A stretch of DNA of 64,000 bases from Indiicoccus explosivorum (GTDB taxonomy: Bacteria > Bacillota > Bacilli > Bacillales_A > Planococcaceae), in contig NZ_NHTN01000022.1 of NCBI RefSeq assembly GCF_002167005.1, positions 62,001 through 126,000 on the forward strand, read 5' to 3'. Positions 33,502-42,350 of the stretch are shown here, piece by piece (positions within the stretch are counted from its first letter, which is position 1; every line of letters starts with the position of its first letter). The position numbers and the translations under genes are program-made. The notes under the pieces are model-generated. The model saw nothing but the letters and a program-made list of their open reading frames with translations, was not told the DNA's origin and made no database searches.

Positions 33502-34704
33502 ATGAATCGGAGCGTATTGAAATTCGGCGGCACGAGTGTCGCCGATATCGGCAAGATCACCGCGATCGCGGAATACTTGAAAAACAGGACCGAACAGGGC
33601 GAACAGCTGACAGTCGTCGTCAGCGCCATGGGCAAGACGACGGATGAGCTGCTGAAGACGGTCAGTTCCATCACCAAAACGCCGAAAGAGCAAGACCTCG
33701 CCGTCCTGCTGACGACCGGCGAGCAGCAGACCATTTCCTACCTGTCGATCATCCTCAATGATCTCGGTGTCCGGGCGAAACCGCTCACCGGCTACCAGGC
33801 AGGCATCGAGACGGTCGGCCACCACTTGAAAAGCAAGATTTCAAAAATCGATACGGATACGTTCAACAGACTGTACGAGTCGAACGACATCCTCATCGTC
33901 GCCGGCTTCCAGGGCTTCAATACGGACGGTGAAATCACGACGCTCGGGCGCGGCGGGTCCGATACGACGGCTGTGGCGCTCGCCGCGGCGCTGGAATGCC
34001 CGTGTGAGATCTATACGGACGTGGCCGGTGTGTACTCGACGGATCCCCGGCTGTATCCCGAAGCCCGGCGGCTCGAACAAGTCTCGTATGAAGAAATGAT
34101 GGAGATGGCGGCGCTCGGTGCCGGGGTCCTCGTTACACGGAGCGTCGAAATCGCGAAAAACTACAACATTCCGATCTATCTCGGCAAAACGCTATCGGAT
34201 GAGAAAGGGACATGGGTCATGGCGAGAACAGAAATGCTGGAGAAAAAAGCGGTCACGGGAGTCGCGCTCGATCAGGACATGATCCACGTGACGTTGAACT
34301 ACCCGCACTACGATCCGGTTCTGCTGGACCGGGCATTCCATCACTTGGAGCAGGAAGAGATCAACGTGGATATGATTTCCCAGATCACGAACAACGAAGG
34401 GCTGCAGCTGTCTTTCACGATGAAGGACACGGAAGAAAATCAGATCCAGAAGATTTTCACCCGGCTGCAGGCCGATTATCCGGACCTGTATTTCAAAATC
34501 GAAGACCGCTTCGTCAAAGTGTCTGTCATCGGATCGGGCATGCGGGATATGACGGGTGTCGCTTCGAAAGTATTCCGGACCCTCATCGAAGCGGACGTCC
34601 CGTTCCATCAGGTGACGACATCCGAAATCAGCATCTCGTATGTGGTGGATGAACAAAACGGCGAACACGCCGCACGGCTCTTGTGCGAGCGGTTCGATCT
34701 GTAA
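33502..34704 (+). CDS. lysC: aspartate kinase, lysine-regulated type
   Basis: This 400-residue enzyme phosphorylates L-aspartate, the first step of the aspartate pathway. It has the N-terminal KFGGTS (about 7-12), GRGGSDTTA in the kinase domain, and two C-terminal ACT domains (about 260-400) for feedback control. I set the start at 33502, six bases after AGAAGG. It is the first gene of the operon behind the lysine riboswitch, so it responds to lysine at both RNA and, by family, protein level. An internal start producing a separate regulatory subunit, as in B. subtilis, is possible but was not identified. Confidence 0.95.
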   Translation: MNRSVLKFGGTSVADIGKITAIAEYLKNRTEQGEQLTVVVSAMGKTTDELLKTVSSITKTPKEQDLAVLLTTGEQQTISYLSIILNDLGVRAKPLTGYQAGIETVGHHLKSKISKIDTDTFNRLYESNDILIVAGFQGFNTDGEITTLGRGGSDTTAVALAAALECPCEIYTDVAGVYSTDPRLYPEARRLEQVSYEEMMEMAALGAGVLVTRSVEIAKNYNIPIYLGKTLSDEKGTWVMARTEMLEKKAVTGVALDQDMIHVTLNYPHYDPVLLDRAFHHLEQEEINVDMISQITNNEGLQLSFTMKDTEENQIQKIFTRLQADYPDLYFKIEDRFVKVSVIGSGMRDMTGVASKVFRTLIEADVPFHQVTTSEISISYVVDEQNGEHAARLLCERFDL

Positions 34705-34717
34705 GGAGGAGATTCTA

Positions 34718-35707
34718 GTGGCAAAAATCGCAGTAGTGGGCGCGACGGGTCTCGTCGGCCGGAAAATGACGGAATTGCTCGAAACAAGACAAGTGCCGGC
34801 GGACGATCTGGTCCTGTTTTCATCCAAACGGTCTGCAGGTACGGAAGTTCCGTTCCGCGGCCGGACGCTGATCGTGGAAGAACTGACCGAAGAAAAGACG
34901 GACGGCGGGTTCGATTACGTGCTCATGTCCGCAGGCGGCGGCACAAGCCGCACCTACTCCCCGCTGTTCGAGCGGCATGGGGCGATCGTCATCGACAACT
35001 CAAGCGCATTCCGTATGGATCCGGACATCGACCTCGTCGTGCCGGAAGTGAACGAACCGGCCCTCACGCGGCGCATCATCGCCAATCCGAACTGCTCGAC
35101 GATCCAGTCGGTTGTGCCTTTGAAGATCCTGGACGATGCTTTCGGTGTCACGCGCGTCGCGTACACGACGTACCAGGCCGTTTCCGGATCGGGCGTCAAG
35201 GGCATCGAGGATCTGAAGCGCGGCGAACGGGGCGAGGCGCCGGTCAATTACCCGCATCCGATCTACAACAACACCCTGCCCCACATCGATGTGTTCGGCG
35301 AGGACGGCTATACGAAAGAAGAACAGAAAATGATCGGCGAAACGCGCAAAATCCTCGGGAAGCCGGAACTCGACGTGACGGCGACTTGCGTGCGGGTGCC
35401 GGTCGAAAACAGCCACGCGGTCGCGATGAACGTCACCCTTTCATCTTCCCCGGCCCCCGCTGAGCTGCAGACGCTGTTCCGCGACAGTGAACACGTCGTG
35501 CTGCAGGACGATCCGGAACACAACGTCTATCCGACGCAGCTGTCCGCCAGCGGACGCGGGGAAGTGTTCGTCGGACGGATCCGGGAAGACAAGAGCCTGC
35601 CGAACTCGTATCACGTATGGGTGACGAGCGACAATTTACTCAAAGGCGCGGCGCTCAACGCCGTGCAGATTCTTGAACACTTACTCCAGCGAAAAGAGGG
35701 ATCGTGA
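34718..35707 (+). CDS. asd: aspartate-semialdehyde dehydrogenase
   Basis: This 329-residue enzyme reduces aspartyl phosphate to aspartate semialdehyde with NADPH. The NADP-binding VVGATGLVG is at residues 6-14 and the catalytic Cys126 is in NPNCSTIQ. It begins with GTG behind TAAGGAGGAGATTCTA, 13 bases after lysC. The stop shares a base with the dapA start (TGATG). Confidence 0.95.
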   Translation: MAKIAVVGATGLVGRKMTELLETRQVPADDLVLFSSKRSAGTEVPFRGRTLIVEELTEEKTDGGFDYVLMSAGGGTSRTYSPLFERHGAIVIDNSSAFRMDPDIDLVVPEVNEPALTRRIIANPNCSTIQSVVPLKILDDAFGVTRVAYTTYQAVSGSGVKGIEDLKRGERGEAPVNYPHPIYNNTLPHIDVFGEDGYTKEEQKMIGETRKILGKPELDVTATCVRVPVENSHAVAMNVTLSSSPAPAELQTLFRDSEHVVLQDDPEHNVYPTQLSASGRGEVFVGRIREDKSLPNSYHVWVTSDNLLKGAALNAVQILEHLLQRKEGS

Positions 35708-36591
35708 TGACGCATTTATTCGAAGGGATCGGAGTGGCTGTCACCACCCCTTTCCGCAACGGTGCAATCGATACGGAAAGCTTCTGCCGCCACATCGAGT
35801 TCCTGATCGGCTCCGGCGTCCGCAGCCTGATCATCAACGGCACGACCGGCGAAGGGTCGACGCTGTCGCGCGATGAGAAGCGGGAACTGCTGGCACATGC
35901 GATCGAAACCGCCGCAGGCCGCGTGCCGGTCATTGCAGGGACGGGTTCGAATGCCACCGAATCTTCGGTCGCCGATTCACAAGATGCCCAGGAACTTGGC
36001 GCGGATGGCCTGATGCTGATCACCCCGTATTACAATAAAACAAGCCAGCGCGGGCTGATCGCCCATTTCACTGCGGTGGCGGACGCGGTGGAATTGCCGA
36101 TCCTCCTGTATAACGTGCCGGCGCGCACGGGCATGACGATCGAACCGGAAACGGTCCGGATTTTGAGCGGGCACCCGAACATCGCCGGACTGAAAGACGC
36201 CACCGGGGATTTCAATTACCTGTCGGAAGTGAAGCTGCTGACGGATGATTCGTTCGCCCTCTACAGCGGCAACGACGACACCGTTTTGCCGTTCCTCGCG
36301 CTGGGCGGCAGCGGGCTCATTTCCGTGGCGGCGAATGTGCTTCCCGCGGAATACACGGAACTGTACGAAGCAGCGAAAACGGACCTGGACCGCGCGCGGG
36401 AGCTGCATTACCGGCTTTACCCGCTCGTCCGCGCGCTGGGCGTGGATGTGAACCCGATCCCCGTCAAGGCGCTGACCGCCCATCTCGGATTCGGCCCATA
36501 CGAGGTCCGGCTGCCGCTGGTCCCGCTGGAGGAAAACGAGATCGGCACGCTGACCGCCCTGTTCGACGGACTTCGGACGGAGGTGAAGTGA
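35707..36591 (+). CDS. dapA: 4-hydroxy-tetrahydrodipicolinate synthase
   Basis: This 294-residue Schiff-base aldolase condenses pyruvate with aspartate semialdehyde. It shows the GTTGEG motif (45-50), Tyr135 in LYNVPAR and the Schiff-base Lys163 in GLKDATGD. The ATG at 35707 overlaps the asd stop and has GAGGGATC upstream. It is coupled to dapB by another one-base TGATG overlap. Confidence 0.95.
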   Translation: MTHLFEGIGVAVTTPFRNGAIDTESFCRHIEFLIGSGVRSLIINGTTGEGSTLSRDEKRELLAHAIETAAGRVPVIAGTGSNATESSVADSQDAQELGADGLMLITPYYNKTSQRGLIAHFTAVADAVELPILLYNVPARTGMTIEPETVRILSGHPNIAGLKDATGDFNYLSEVKLLTDDSFALYSGNDDTVLPFLALGGSGLISVAANVLPAEYTELYEAAKTDLDRARELHYRLYPLVRALGVDVNPIPVKALTAHLGFGPYEVRLPLVPLEENEIGTLTALFDGLRTEVK

Positions 36592-37321
36592 TGCGGCTCC
36601 TTCTCCTCGGCTTCGGCGCCATGAACAGACGGACCGCGGCGCTCGCGGAAGCCCGCGGCCATTCCATTGCCGGCGTGATCCTCAGCCGGAAAAAGAAGGG
36701 ATCCCATATCCGGTGTTCACCCCTTCGGATTCGCTGCCGGAAGCGGATGCCATCATCGATTTTTCTCATCCGGCACTCGTGAAGGAACTGCTCGCCTCCG
36801 GCACGTCCCTCCCGCTCGTCATCGCGACGACCGGCGATAAGGAAGAGCTCGTCCGCCTCATGCAGGACAAAGCAGAGACGCAGCCGGTATTTTTCAGCGC
36901 CAATATGAGCTACGGCGTGCATATCCTGACGGAGCTTGTGCGGTTTGCGACACCGCTCCTCGGCAATTTCGACATTGAACTGACAGAAAAGCATCACAAC
37001 CAAAAAGTCGATGCGCCGAGCGGGACACTCGTGAAGCTGTATGACGCCATCAAAGAAGCCCGCCAGGAGGCGGAGCCGGTGTACGACCGGCATGAGACGG
37101 AAGCGAAGCGGAGCGGGTCTGAAATCGGCATCCATTCCGTGCGCGGCGGCACGATTGTCGGCGAACACGAAGTGCTCTACGCCGGCCATGATGAAACGAT
37201 TGCGATCCAGCACACAGCGCAGTCAAAAGACATCTTCGCGAACGGCGCGATCGATGTGGCGGAAAAACTGATCACCAAGCCGAACGGCTACTATACTTAT
37301 TCAAATTTAGGAGTGGATTGA
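36591..37321 (+). pseudogene. dapB: 4-hydroxy-tetrahydrodipicolinate reductase with one-base frameshift
   Basis: The gene should encode a reductase of about 243 residues, similar in length to staphylococcal DapB. The N-terminal frame ([18 protein letters not shown], start behind GGAGGTGAAGTG) and the C-terminal frame ([14 protein letters not shown] motif, catalytic His) do not join. At a run of five A (36690-36694) one extra A would give continuous [16 protein letters not shown]. The rest of the operon is intact and the enzyme is normally needed for lysine and cell wall. So a homopolymer base error, a ribosomal -1 slip at AAA AAG, or a recent mutation are all possible. Confidence 0.85.
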
Positions 37322-37322
37322 C

Positions 37323-38042
37323 ATGGTCAAAGAATTTACAGCACAGGAAATCATCCAGTACATCAGCGATTCGGACAAGAAAACCCCGCTGAAGATTTAT
37401 GTGAACACCGCACTCGACAGGGAAGCGTTCCCTTCTTCCTTCCAAGTGTTCGGCTCAAACGGCTCTTATACCATTTTTGCGGACCTGACCGACTGGAAGC
37501 CGTTCTACGAATCGAATGAACAGCAGCTGCAGGATTTGGTCATTGAACAGGACCGCCGGAACAGCGCCATTCCGCTTTTGGACGCCACGAACGTCAATGC
37601 GCGGATCGAACCCGGCGCCTTCATCCGCGAACATGCGGTGATCGGCGACAGCGCGGTCATCATGATGGGCGCGACGATCAACATCGGCGCGGTGGTCGGT
37701 GAAGGCACGATGATCGACATGAACGCCGTGCTCGGAGGACGCGCCACAACCGGCAAAAACGTCCATGTCGGCGCAGGCGCTGTGCTCGCGGGCGTCATTG
37801 AACCGCCAAGCGCGAAACCGGTCGTCATCGAAGACGATGTGCTCATCGGCGCCAATGCCGTCATACTGGAAGGTGTCACCGTCGGAGAAGGCGCCGTCGT
37901 CGCAGCGGGCTCGATCGTAACGGAAGACGTGCCGGCTGGCGCTGTCGTCGCAGGTGTGCCGGCGCGCGTCATCAAACAGGCGAGCGAAGTGCAGGGCGGC
38001 AAAATCGAAATCGTTCAGGCACTCAGAAAACTGAACCAGTAA
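37323..38042 (+). CDS. dapH: 2,3,4,5-tetrahydropyridine-2,6-dicarboxylate N-acetyltransferase
   Basis: This 239-residue enzyme acetylates tetrahydrodipicolinate in the acetyl branch of DAP synthesis. It has the N-terminal domain typical of DapH (DapD/YkuQ), then a left-handed beta-helix of hexapeptide repeats (about 90-215; [21 protein letters not shown]), ending with AGVPARVIK. It starts two bases after dapB's stop behind GGAGTGGATTGAC. The presence of DapH with DapL shows the acetylase variant of the pathway. Confidence 0.95.
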   Translation: MVKEFTAQEIIQYISDSDKKTPLKIYVNTALDREAFPSSFQVFGSNGSYTIFADLTDWKPFYESNEQQLQDLVIEQDRRNSAIPLLDATNVNARIEPGAFIREHAVIGDSAVIMMGATINIGAVVGEGTMIDMNAVLGGRATTGKNVHVGAGAVLAGVIEPPSAKPVVIEDDVLIGANAVILEGVTVGEGAVVAAGSIVTEDVPAGAVVAGVPARVIKQASEVQGGKIEIVQALRKLNQ

Positions 38043-38044
38043 TC

Positions 38045-38075
38045 CGCAAAGAGGCTGACCGCCTCTTTTGCGTTT
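38045..38075 (+). terminator. hairpin between dapH and dapL
   Basis: CGCAAAGAGGC pairs with GCCTCTTTTGCG around TGACC, followed by only a short T-rich stretch. It probably attenuates or processes the operon mRNA, not fully ending it, since dapL follows with no new promoter seen. Confidence 0.55.
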
Positions 38076-38090
38076 ATCGGAGTTGATAAG

Positions 38091-39242
38091 ATGAATCTGC
38101 AGGAAACCCTCACCACCCACAGACGCGCGCTTCACCGCATTCCGGAACTCGGCTTCCGGGAGTTCAAGACGTCCGCTTACATCCGGAATGCACTGGATGC
38201 GCTCGGCATACCGTATTCGGTGCCGCTCGAGACGGCGACGGCCGTTTTTCTGAAAGGGAATTCCGGCCGGACGCTCGGTTTCCGGGCGGACATCGACGGA
38301 CTGCCGATCGAAGAAGAGAACGACATCCCGTTCAAATCGGAACACACCGGCGTCATGCATGCCTGCGGCCACGACGGGCATACGGCCATGCTGCTGGCCT
38401 TCGCCGAGCGGTGTCAGGCACTGCAGAAAAATGACAGCCTTCCGCATAATGTGTTATTGCTTTTTCAGCCTTCGGAGGAAGCCGATGCCGGAGCGAACCG
38501 GCTGGTGCAGGCATTCCCGTTCGATGACTACAGCCCGGAAGCCATTTTCGGGCTGCATGTAATGCCGGATAACGCGGCCGGCACACTGCTGACAAAAGCC
38601 GGTCCGCTGACGGCGAGCGCGACGGAATACCGGATTTTCATTGAAGGCGCATCCGCCCATGTCGCCAACAAAGAGACCGGCGCCAATGCACTCGGCGCGC
38701 TGAATTTCATCGTCACTCAAATTCAGCAGCTGCAGCACTTTTTCCTGAGCGGACTGAATCAGAACATCGTCCACATCGGCAAGATGCACGCCGGCGAGGC
38801 GATCAATACGGTTCCGTCGAACGGTTACCTTGAAGGCACGATCCGCACGTATGAATTGGGAGACTTGAAGACGGTGCAGGAGAAATTGTCCGCGGCCGTC
38901 CGGAGTGCGGATGCATTGTTCGGTACAGCTTCGCGCATTGAATTCGCGGAAGGCTACCCGCCGGTCGTCAACGATCCATCCCTCCTCCCGATCGTCACGG
39001 CGTGCGCAGCGGATTCAGGCCTCGATGTCGTAATCAAAGACAAGCCGTATTTATTCGGTGAAGACTTTTCGTTTTACCGGAAAGCGGCGCTCACCCACTT
39101 CGCGTTTCTTGGCGTACAGGATAAAGCGCGGGGTTTCACGAGCGGCCTGCATACGTCCACGCTGAATTTTGATGAAGCGAGCCTCGTCCACGGCGTCCGG
39201 TTTTATGAAACGGTCCTGCACAGATGGGGGGATTCCGCGTGA
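38091..39242 (+). CDS. dapL: N-acetyldiaminopimelate deacetylase
   Basis: This 383-residue M20-family metallohydrolase removes acetate from N-acetyl-LL-diaminopimelate. The metal site shows MHACGHDGHTAM (about residues 87-98) and FQPSEEADAG. Its place after dapH in a lysine operon identifies it as DapL (hippurate-hydrolase-like, the 'hipO' of staphylococci). The start follows GGAGTTGATAAG. Its stop overlaps the following racemase gene by 4 bases. Confidence 0.9.
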   Translation: MNLQETLTTHRRALHRIPELGFREFKTSAYIRNALDALGIPYSVPLETATAVFLKGNSGRTLGFRADIDGLPIEEENDIPFKSEHTGVMHACGHDGHTAMLLAFAERCQALQKNDSLPHNVLLLFQPSEEADAGANRLVQAFPFDDYSPEAIFGLHVMPDNAAGTLLTKAGPLTASATEYRIFIEGASAHVANKETGANALGALNFIVTQIQQLQHFFLSGLNQNIVHIGKMHAGEAINTVPSNGYLEGTIRTYELGDLKTVQEKLSAAVRSADALFGTASRIEFAEGYPPVVNDPSLLPIVTACAADSGLDVVIKDKPYLFGEDFSFYRKAALTHFAFLGVQDKARGFTSGLHTSTLNFDEASLVHGVRFYETVLHRWGDSA

Positions 39243-40306
39243 CAGCCACTCTCTCGATCAACCGGACGAATTTATTCGAACAGGCGAAACGGATCCAGGA
39301 CAAGGACAATGTGCTTGCGGTCGTCAAGAACAACGCCTATAACATCGGGATGGAATTGGCGTTCCGGACATTTTATGAAGCCGGAATCCGCGCATTCGCG
39401 ACGACATCCCTCACAGAGGCGGTGGCGCTGCGGCAGCTCGATGCCGGGATCACGATTTTCCTGATGAACCCGGTGACGGAATTTGATGCGCTCCGGGAAC
39501 ACCGGATTGCGATGACACTCCCTTCCCTGCCGTTTTTCCGGCGATACGAACAGGAACTGCACGGAATCGATGTGCACTTGGAATATAAGAATTTATTGCG
39601 CCGCTCGGGGTTCGACCGGGCGGAAGAAATGCTGGAAGTGCTGGAGGCGGGGACGGTCAGCGTCACCGGCGTCTGGACCCATTTCGCGTTCGCTGATGAA
39701 ATCGGGTCGGCGGAATACGAACAGGAAAAGCGAGACTGGCTCGCACTGCTGGACGCGCTTGGTGTATGGCGCCGGAAATTCCGCTTCGTCCATGCGCAGA
39801 ACAGCGCCTCCTATGTGCGGGACGGCCTATTCCCGGGTCATACGCATGCGCGTCTCGGGATTTTATTGTACGGCTCCCGGCCATACAGCGGCCTGCCGGA
39901 AGACGTGGCGCCGCCGGTCATCTCGGTGCGCGCGAACGTCATCCAAACGGTCCGGCTGAAGCGCGGCGAGAGTTCAGGGTATTCAAGCGCATTCACCGCG
40001 CCGGAAGACTGCACCGTCGCGATCGCCGATATCGGCTACGGGGACGGCATCCTCCGGACCCGCGCCCAGCATGACGTCCTGATCCGCGGCCGCCGCTACC
40101 CCATCGGCGCTCTCATGATGAGCCATCTGCTCGTCGTCGTCGATGAGCACGTCCAGCCGGGTGACGATGTGTTTATCTACAACGGCGCTCTGCGCGTCGA
40201 TCATTTTACATTTCTCGGCGTCGGCGCGAATTCCGAACAGATGAGCGCGCTGAACCACCTGACGCTCACAAAGGAGATTTTTTGGCATGAACCTCACACG
40301 CAATGA
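39239..40306 (+). CDS. alanine racemase-like PLP enzyme
   Basis: This 355-residue fold-type III protein has the PLP lysine Lys30 (AVVKNNAYNIG) and the second acid/base Tyr267 (IGYGDG). Unlike canonical Alr, the first motif lacks the VKADAYGHG form and the CMDQ-type motif reads LMMSH. It starts at GTG 39239 behind GGGGGATTCCGC and is the 'alr2' position of the staphylococcal lysine operon. No DAP epimerase (dapF) lies in this operon, so it might act on DAP or another amino acid. That role is inference. Confidence 0.8.
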   Translation: MTATLSINRTNLFEQAKRIQDKDNVLAVVKNNAYNIGMELAFRTFYEAGIRAFATTSLTEAVALRQLDAGITIFLMNPVTEFDALREHRIAMTLPSLPFFRRYEQELHGIDVHLEYKNLLRRSGFDRAEEMLEVLEAGTVSVTGVWTHFAFADEIGSAEYEQEKRDWLALLDALGVWRRKFRFVHAQNSASYVRDGLFPGHTHARLGILLYGSRPYSGLPEDVAPPVISVRANVIQTVRLKRGESSGYSSAFTAPEDCTVAIADIGYGDGILRTRAQHDVLIRGRRYPIGALMMSHLLVVVDEHVQPGDDVFIYNGALRVDHFTFLGVGANSEQMSALNHLTLTKEIFWHEPHTQ

Positions 40307-41555
40307 TAACGATGAACTGGCCATCCGGGATGTCACGCTGACGGAACTCGCGGACACTTACGGCACGCCGCTCATCGTCTATGATGAAAATGAAATCCGC
40401 GAGCAGTGCCGCCGCTTCCACCGGACGCTGGCAGACAGCGGTCTCGGCTATACAGTCTCGTACGCAAGCAAAGCCTTCAGTTCCGTCCAGCTGTTCCGGC
40501 TCATGGCGGAAGAAGGTATGGGACTCGATGTGGTGAGCGAAGGCGAATTGTACACCGCGCTCGCCGCCGGTTTTCCGGCAGACCGCATCCACTTCCACGG
40601 GAACAATAAAACCGACGGCGAGATCCGCTACGCGCTGGAGGCGGGCATCGAATACTTCGTCATCGATTCACTCAGCGAAATCGGCCGGATCGACGCACTC
40701 GCCGACCGCCCTGTCGATGTGCTTGTCCGGGTGAACCCCGGTGTGGAAGCCCACACCCACGAGTTCATCCAGACCGGCCAGGAGGACAGCAAATTCGGCC
40801 TCAGCATCCGGCACGGGCTGGCTCTTGAAGGCATCCGGAAAATCCAGGCGTCCGAGCACCTTACGTTCAAAGGCGTCCACTTCCATATCGGTTCGCAAGT
40901 GTATGACCCGAACGGCATGATTCAGACGGTCGGCAAAGTGCTGCGCTGGCTGAATGACCACGGCATCCAGGCGGATGTGCTCAACGCGGGCGGCGGCTTC
41001 AGCATCAAGTACACCGATGAAGACGTCAGCTACCCGATCGAGGAAGGCATCCGGCGCATCACCGAGACGGTGAAAGATGTGTGCGCAGAAATCGGCTACC
41101 CGGTCCCGCACTTGTCACTGGAACCTGGCCGCTCCATCGTCGGCGAAGCAGGGCTGACGCTGTACCGCGTCGGCACGGTGAAGGAAATTCCGGATGTGAA
41201 CACCTATGTCTCAATCGATGGCGGCATGAGCGACCACATCCGGACGGCGCTATATGATGCACAATACACGCTGGCTGTGGCCAACCGGCAGCCGGAAGGC
41301 GGATCCATTAAAACGACCGTCGCCGGCAAGCTGTGTGAATCCGGTGACTTGATCGCCAAAAACACCGAGCTGCCGCCGGTTGAGCCGGGCGACCTCCTCG
41401 CGGTCCTGTCGACAGGCGCCTATCACTATTCCATGGCGTCCAACTACAACCAGATGCTGAAACCGGCCGTCGTATTCGTAAAAGACAGCGGACACCGGGC
41501 TGTCATCAAACGGCAGGCGCTGGAGAATCTGCTCGTGAATGAAGTGATGGAGTAA
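40287..41555 (+). CDS. lysA: diaminopimelate decarboxylase
   Basis: This 422-residue PLP enzyme decarboxylates meso-DAP to L-lysine, the last pathway step. It has the PLP lysine Lys62 (SYASKAFSS), GGGFSIKY, EPGRSIVG and the Cys-containing GKLCESGD active-site motif. It overlaps the racemase gene by 20 bases and starts behind AAAGGAGATTTTTTGGC. It ends the operon and is followed by a strong terminator. Confidence 0.95.
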   Translation: MNLTRNDNDELAIRDVTLTELADTYGTPLIVYDENEIREQCRRFHRTLADSGLGYTVSYASKAFSSVQLFRLMAEEGMGLDVVSEGELYTALAAGFPADRIHFHGNNKTDGEIRYALEAGIEYFVIDSLSEIGRIDALADRPVDVLVRVNPGVEAHTHEFIQTGQEDSKFGLSIRHGLALEGIRKIQASEHLTFKGVHFHIGSQVYDPNGMIQTVGKVLRWLNDHGIQADVLNAGGGFSIKYTDEDVSYPIEEGIRRITETVKDVCAEIGYPVPHLSLEPGRSIVGEAGLTLYRVGTVKEIPDVNTYVSIDGGMSDHIRTALYDAQYTLAVANRQPEGGSIKTTVAGKLCESGDLIAKNTELPPVEPGDLLAVLSTGAYHYSMASNYNQMLKPAVVFVKDSGHRAVIKRQALENLLVNEVME

Positions 41556-41567
41556 CAGCGAAAAAAC

Positions 41568-41592
41568 AAGACCCGGCGATTCGCCGGGTCTT
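41568..41592 (+). terminator. terminator of the lysine operon
   Basis: AAGACCCGGCGA and TCGCCGGGTCTT form a near-perfect hairpin followed by TCATTTG, 12 bases after lysA. Confidence 0.85.
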
Positions 41593-41652
41593 TCATTTGT
41601 TTATTGTTCACTGGACGTATTGGATCTGAACCGCTGTCACCCAGGAGCGGGC

Positions 41653-42222
41653 TTAACTGATCCACAGCATCCGGACATCCGCTGTCTCCCAGGAGTCCCC
41701 CTCTTTGACCAACGTGATCTCCAGCCCGATCGCTCCGAGTCCCGAAGTGTATTTCCGCGCTTCGACCACTGCTTCCTCGGCCCCGGTATAGCGCAAATCC
41801 TGGATTTCCAGCAGCACGCCTTCCAGTGACAGCGTCTCTTCGTTGAACAGACCGCGTGCTTTCAGTTCTTCGAAGTCCGCCTGCATGATGTCCATGCCAT
41901 ATTCATCCCCCATGTACTCGATGACCGCTTGGGCTGTTTCCTCGCTGACCGTTTCGGCTTCTCCGCCCGGCTCATCCAAATCGCCATTCTCTCCCGGCTG
42001 CATCGGTCCGGCTGTTTCGGGCAGTTCGCTGAAATCGAGCGCCATGTATTCGGCGCCATCATTCAGTCCCGGATCTTCCGCCATCAACGTCTCGAACACT
42101 TCGATATATAGCCCGGCCTCGCCATTGTCTGACTCTGCCGCTTGCGCACAGCCGGTCAGCGCCATCCCTAAAAAGCACAGACCGGATAAAACCGGTTTCC
42201 GCAAGGCGGATAGTTTTTCCAT
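41653..42222 (-). CDS. predicted lipoprotein
   Basis: This 189-residue protein has a signal peptide with lipobox LTGC (near residue 24) and an acidic mature part with LEITLVKEGDSWETADVRMLWIS at its end, a pattern seen in small stress-type lipoproteins (NTF2-like). The start at 42222 follows AAGGGGATGGACAAG. It converges on lysA. No firm family. Confidence 0.6.
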   Translation of the reverse strand: MEKLSALRKPVLSGLCFLGMALTGCAQAAESDNGEAGLYIEVFETLMAEDPGLNDGAEYMALDFSELPETAGPMQPGENGDLDEPGGEAETVSEETAQAVIEYMGDEYGMDIMQADFEELKARGLFNEETLSLEGVLLEIQDLRYTGAEEAVVEARKYTSGLGAIGLEITLVKEGDSWETADVRMLWIS

Positions 42223-42320
42223 CTTGTCCATCCCCTTTTTCTCTCTATTTGTCTTTTTACCAGTTCGCCGTCTGTTTGGAAATTCCTTCAAAAAATGAAC
42301 AACTGGCCCAATCCGAACTA

Positions 42321-42350
42321 AAAAATGATCCGCCTCACCGGCGGATCATT
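42321..42350 (-). terminator. terminator of parEC, overlapping the parC stop
   Basis: AATGATCCGCC (minus strand from 42350) pairs with GGCGGATCATT, then a TTTTTT tail. The first arm contains the parC stop codon TGA. Confidence 0.8.
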
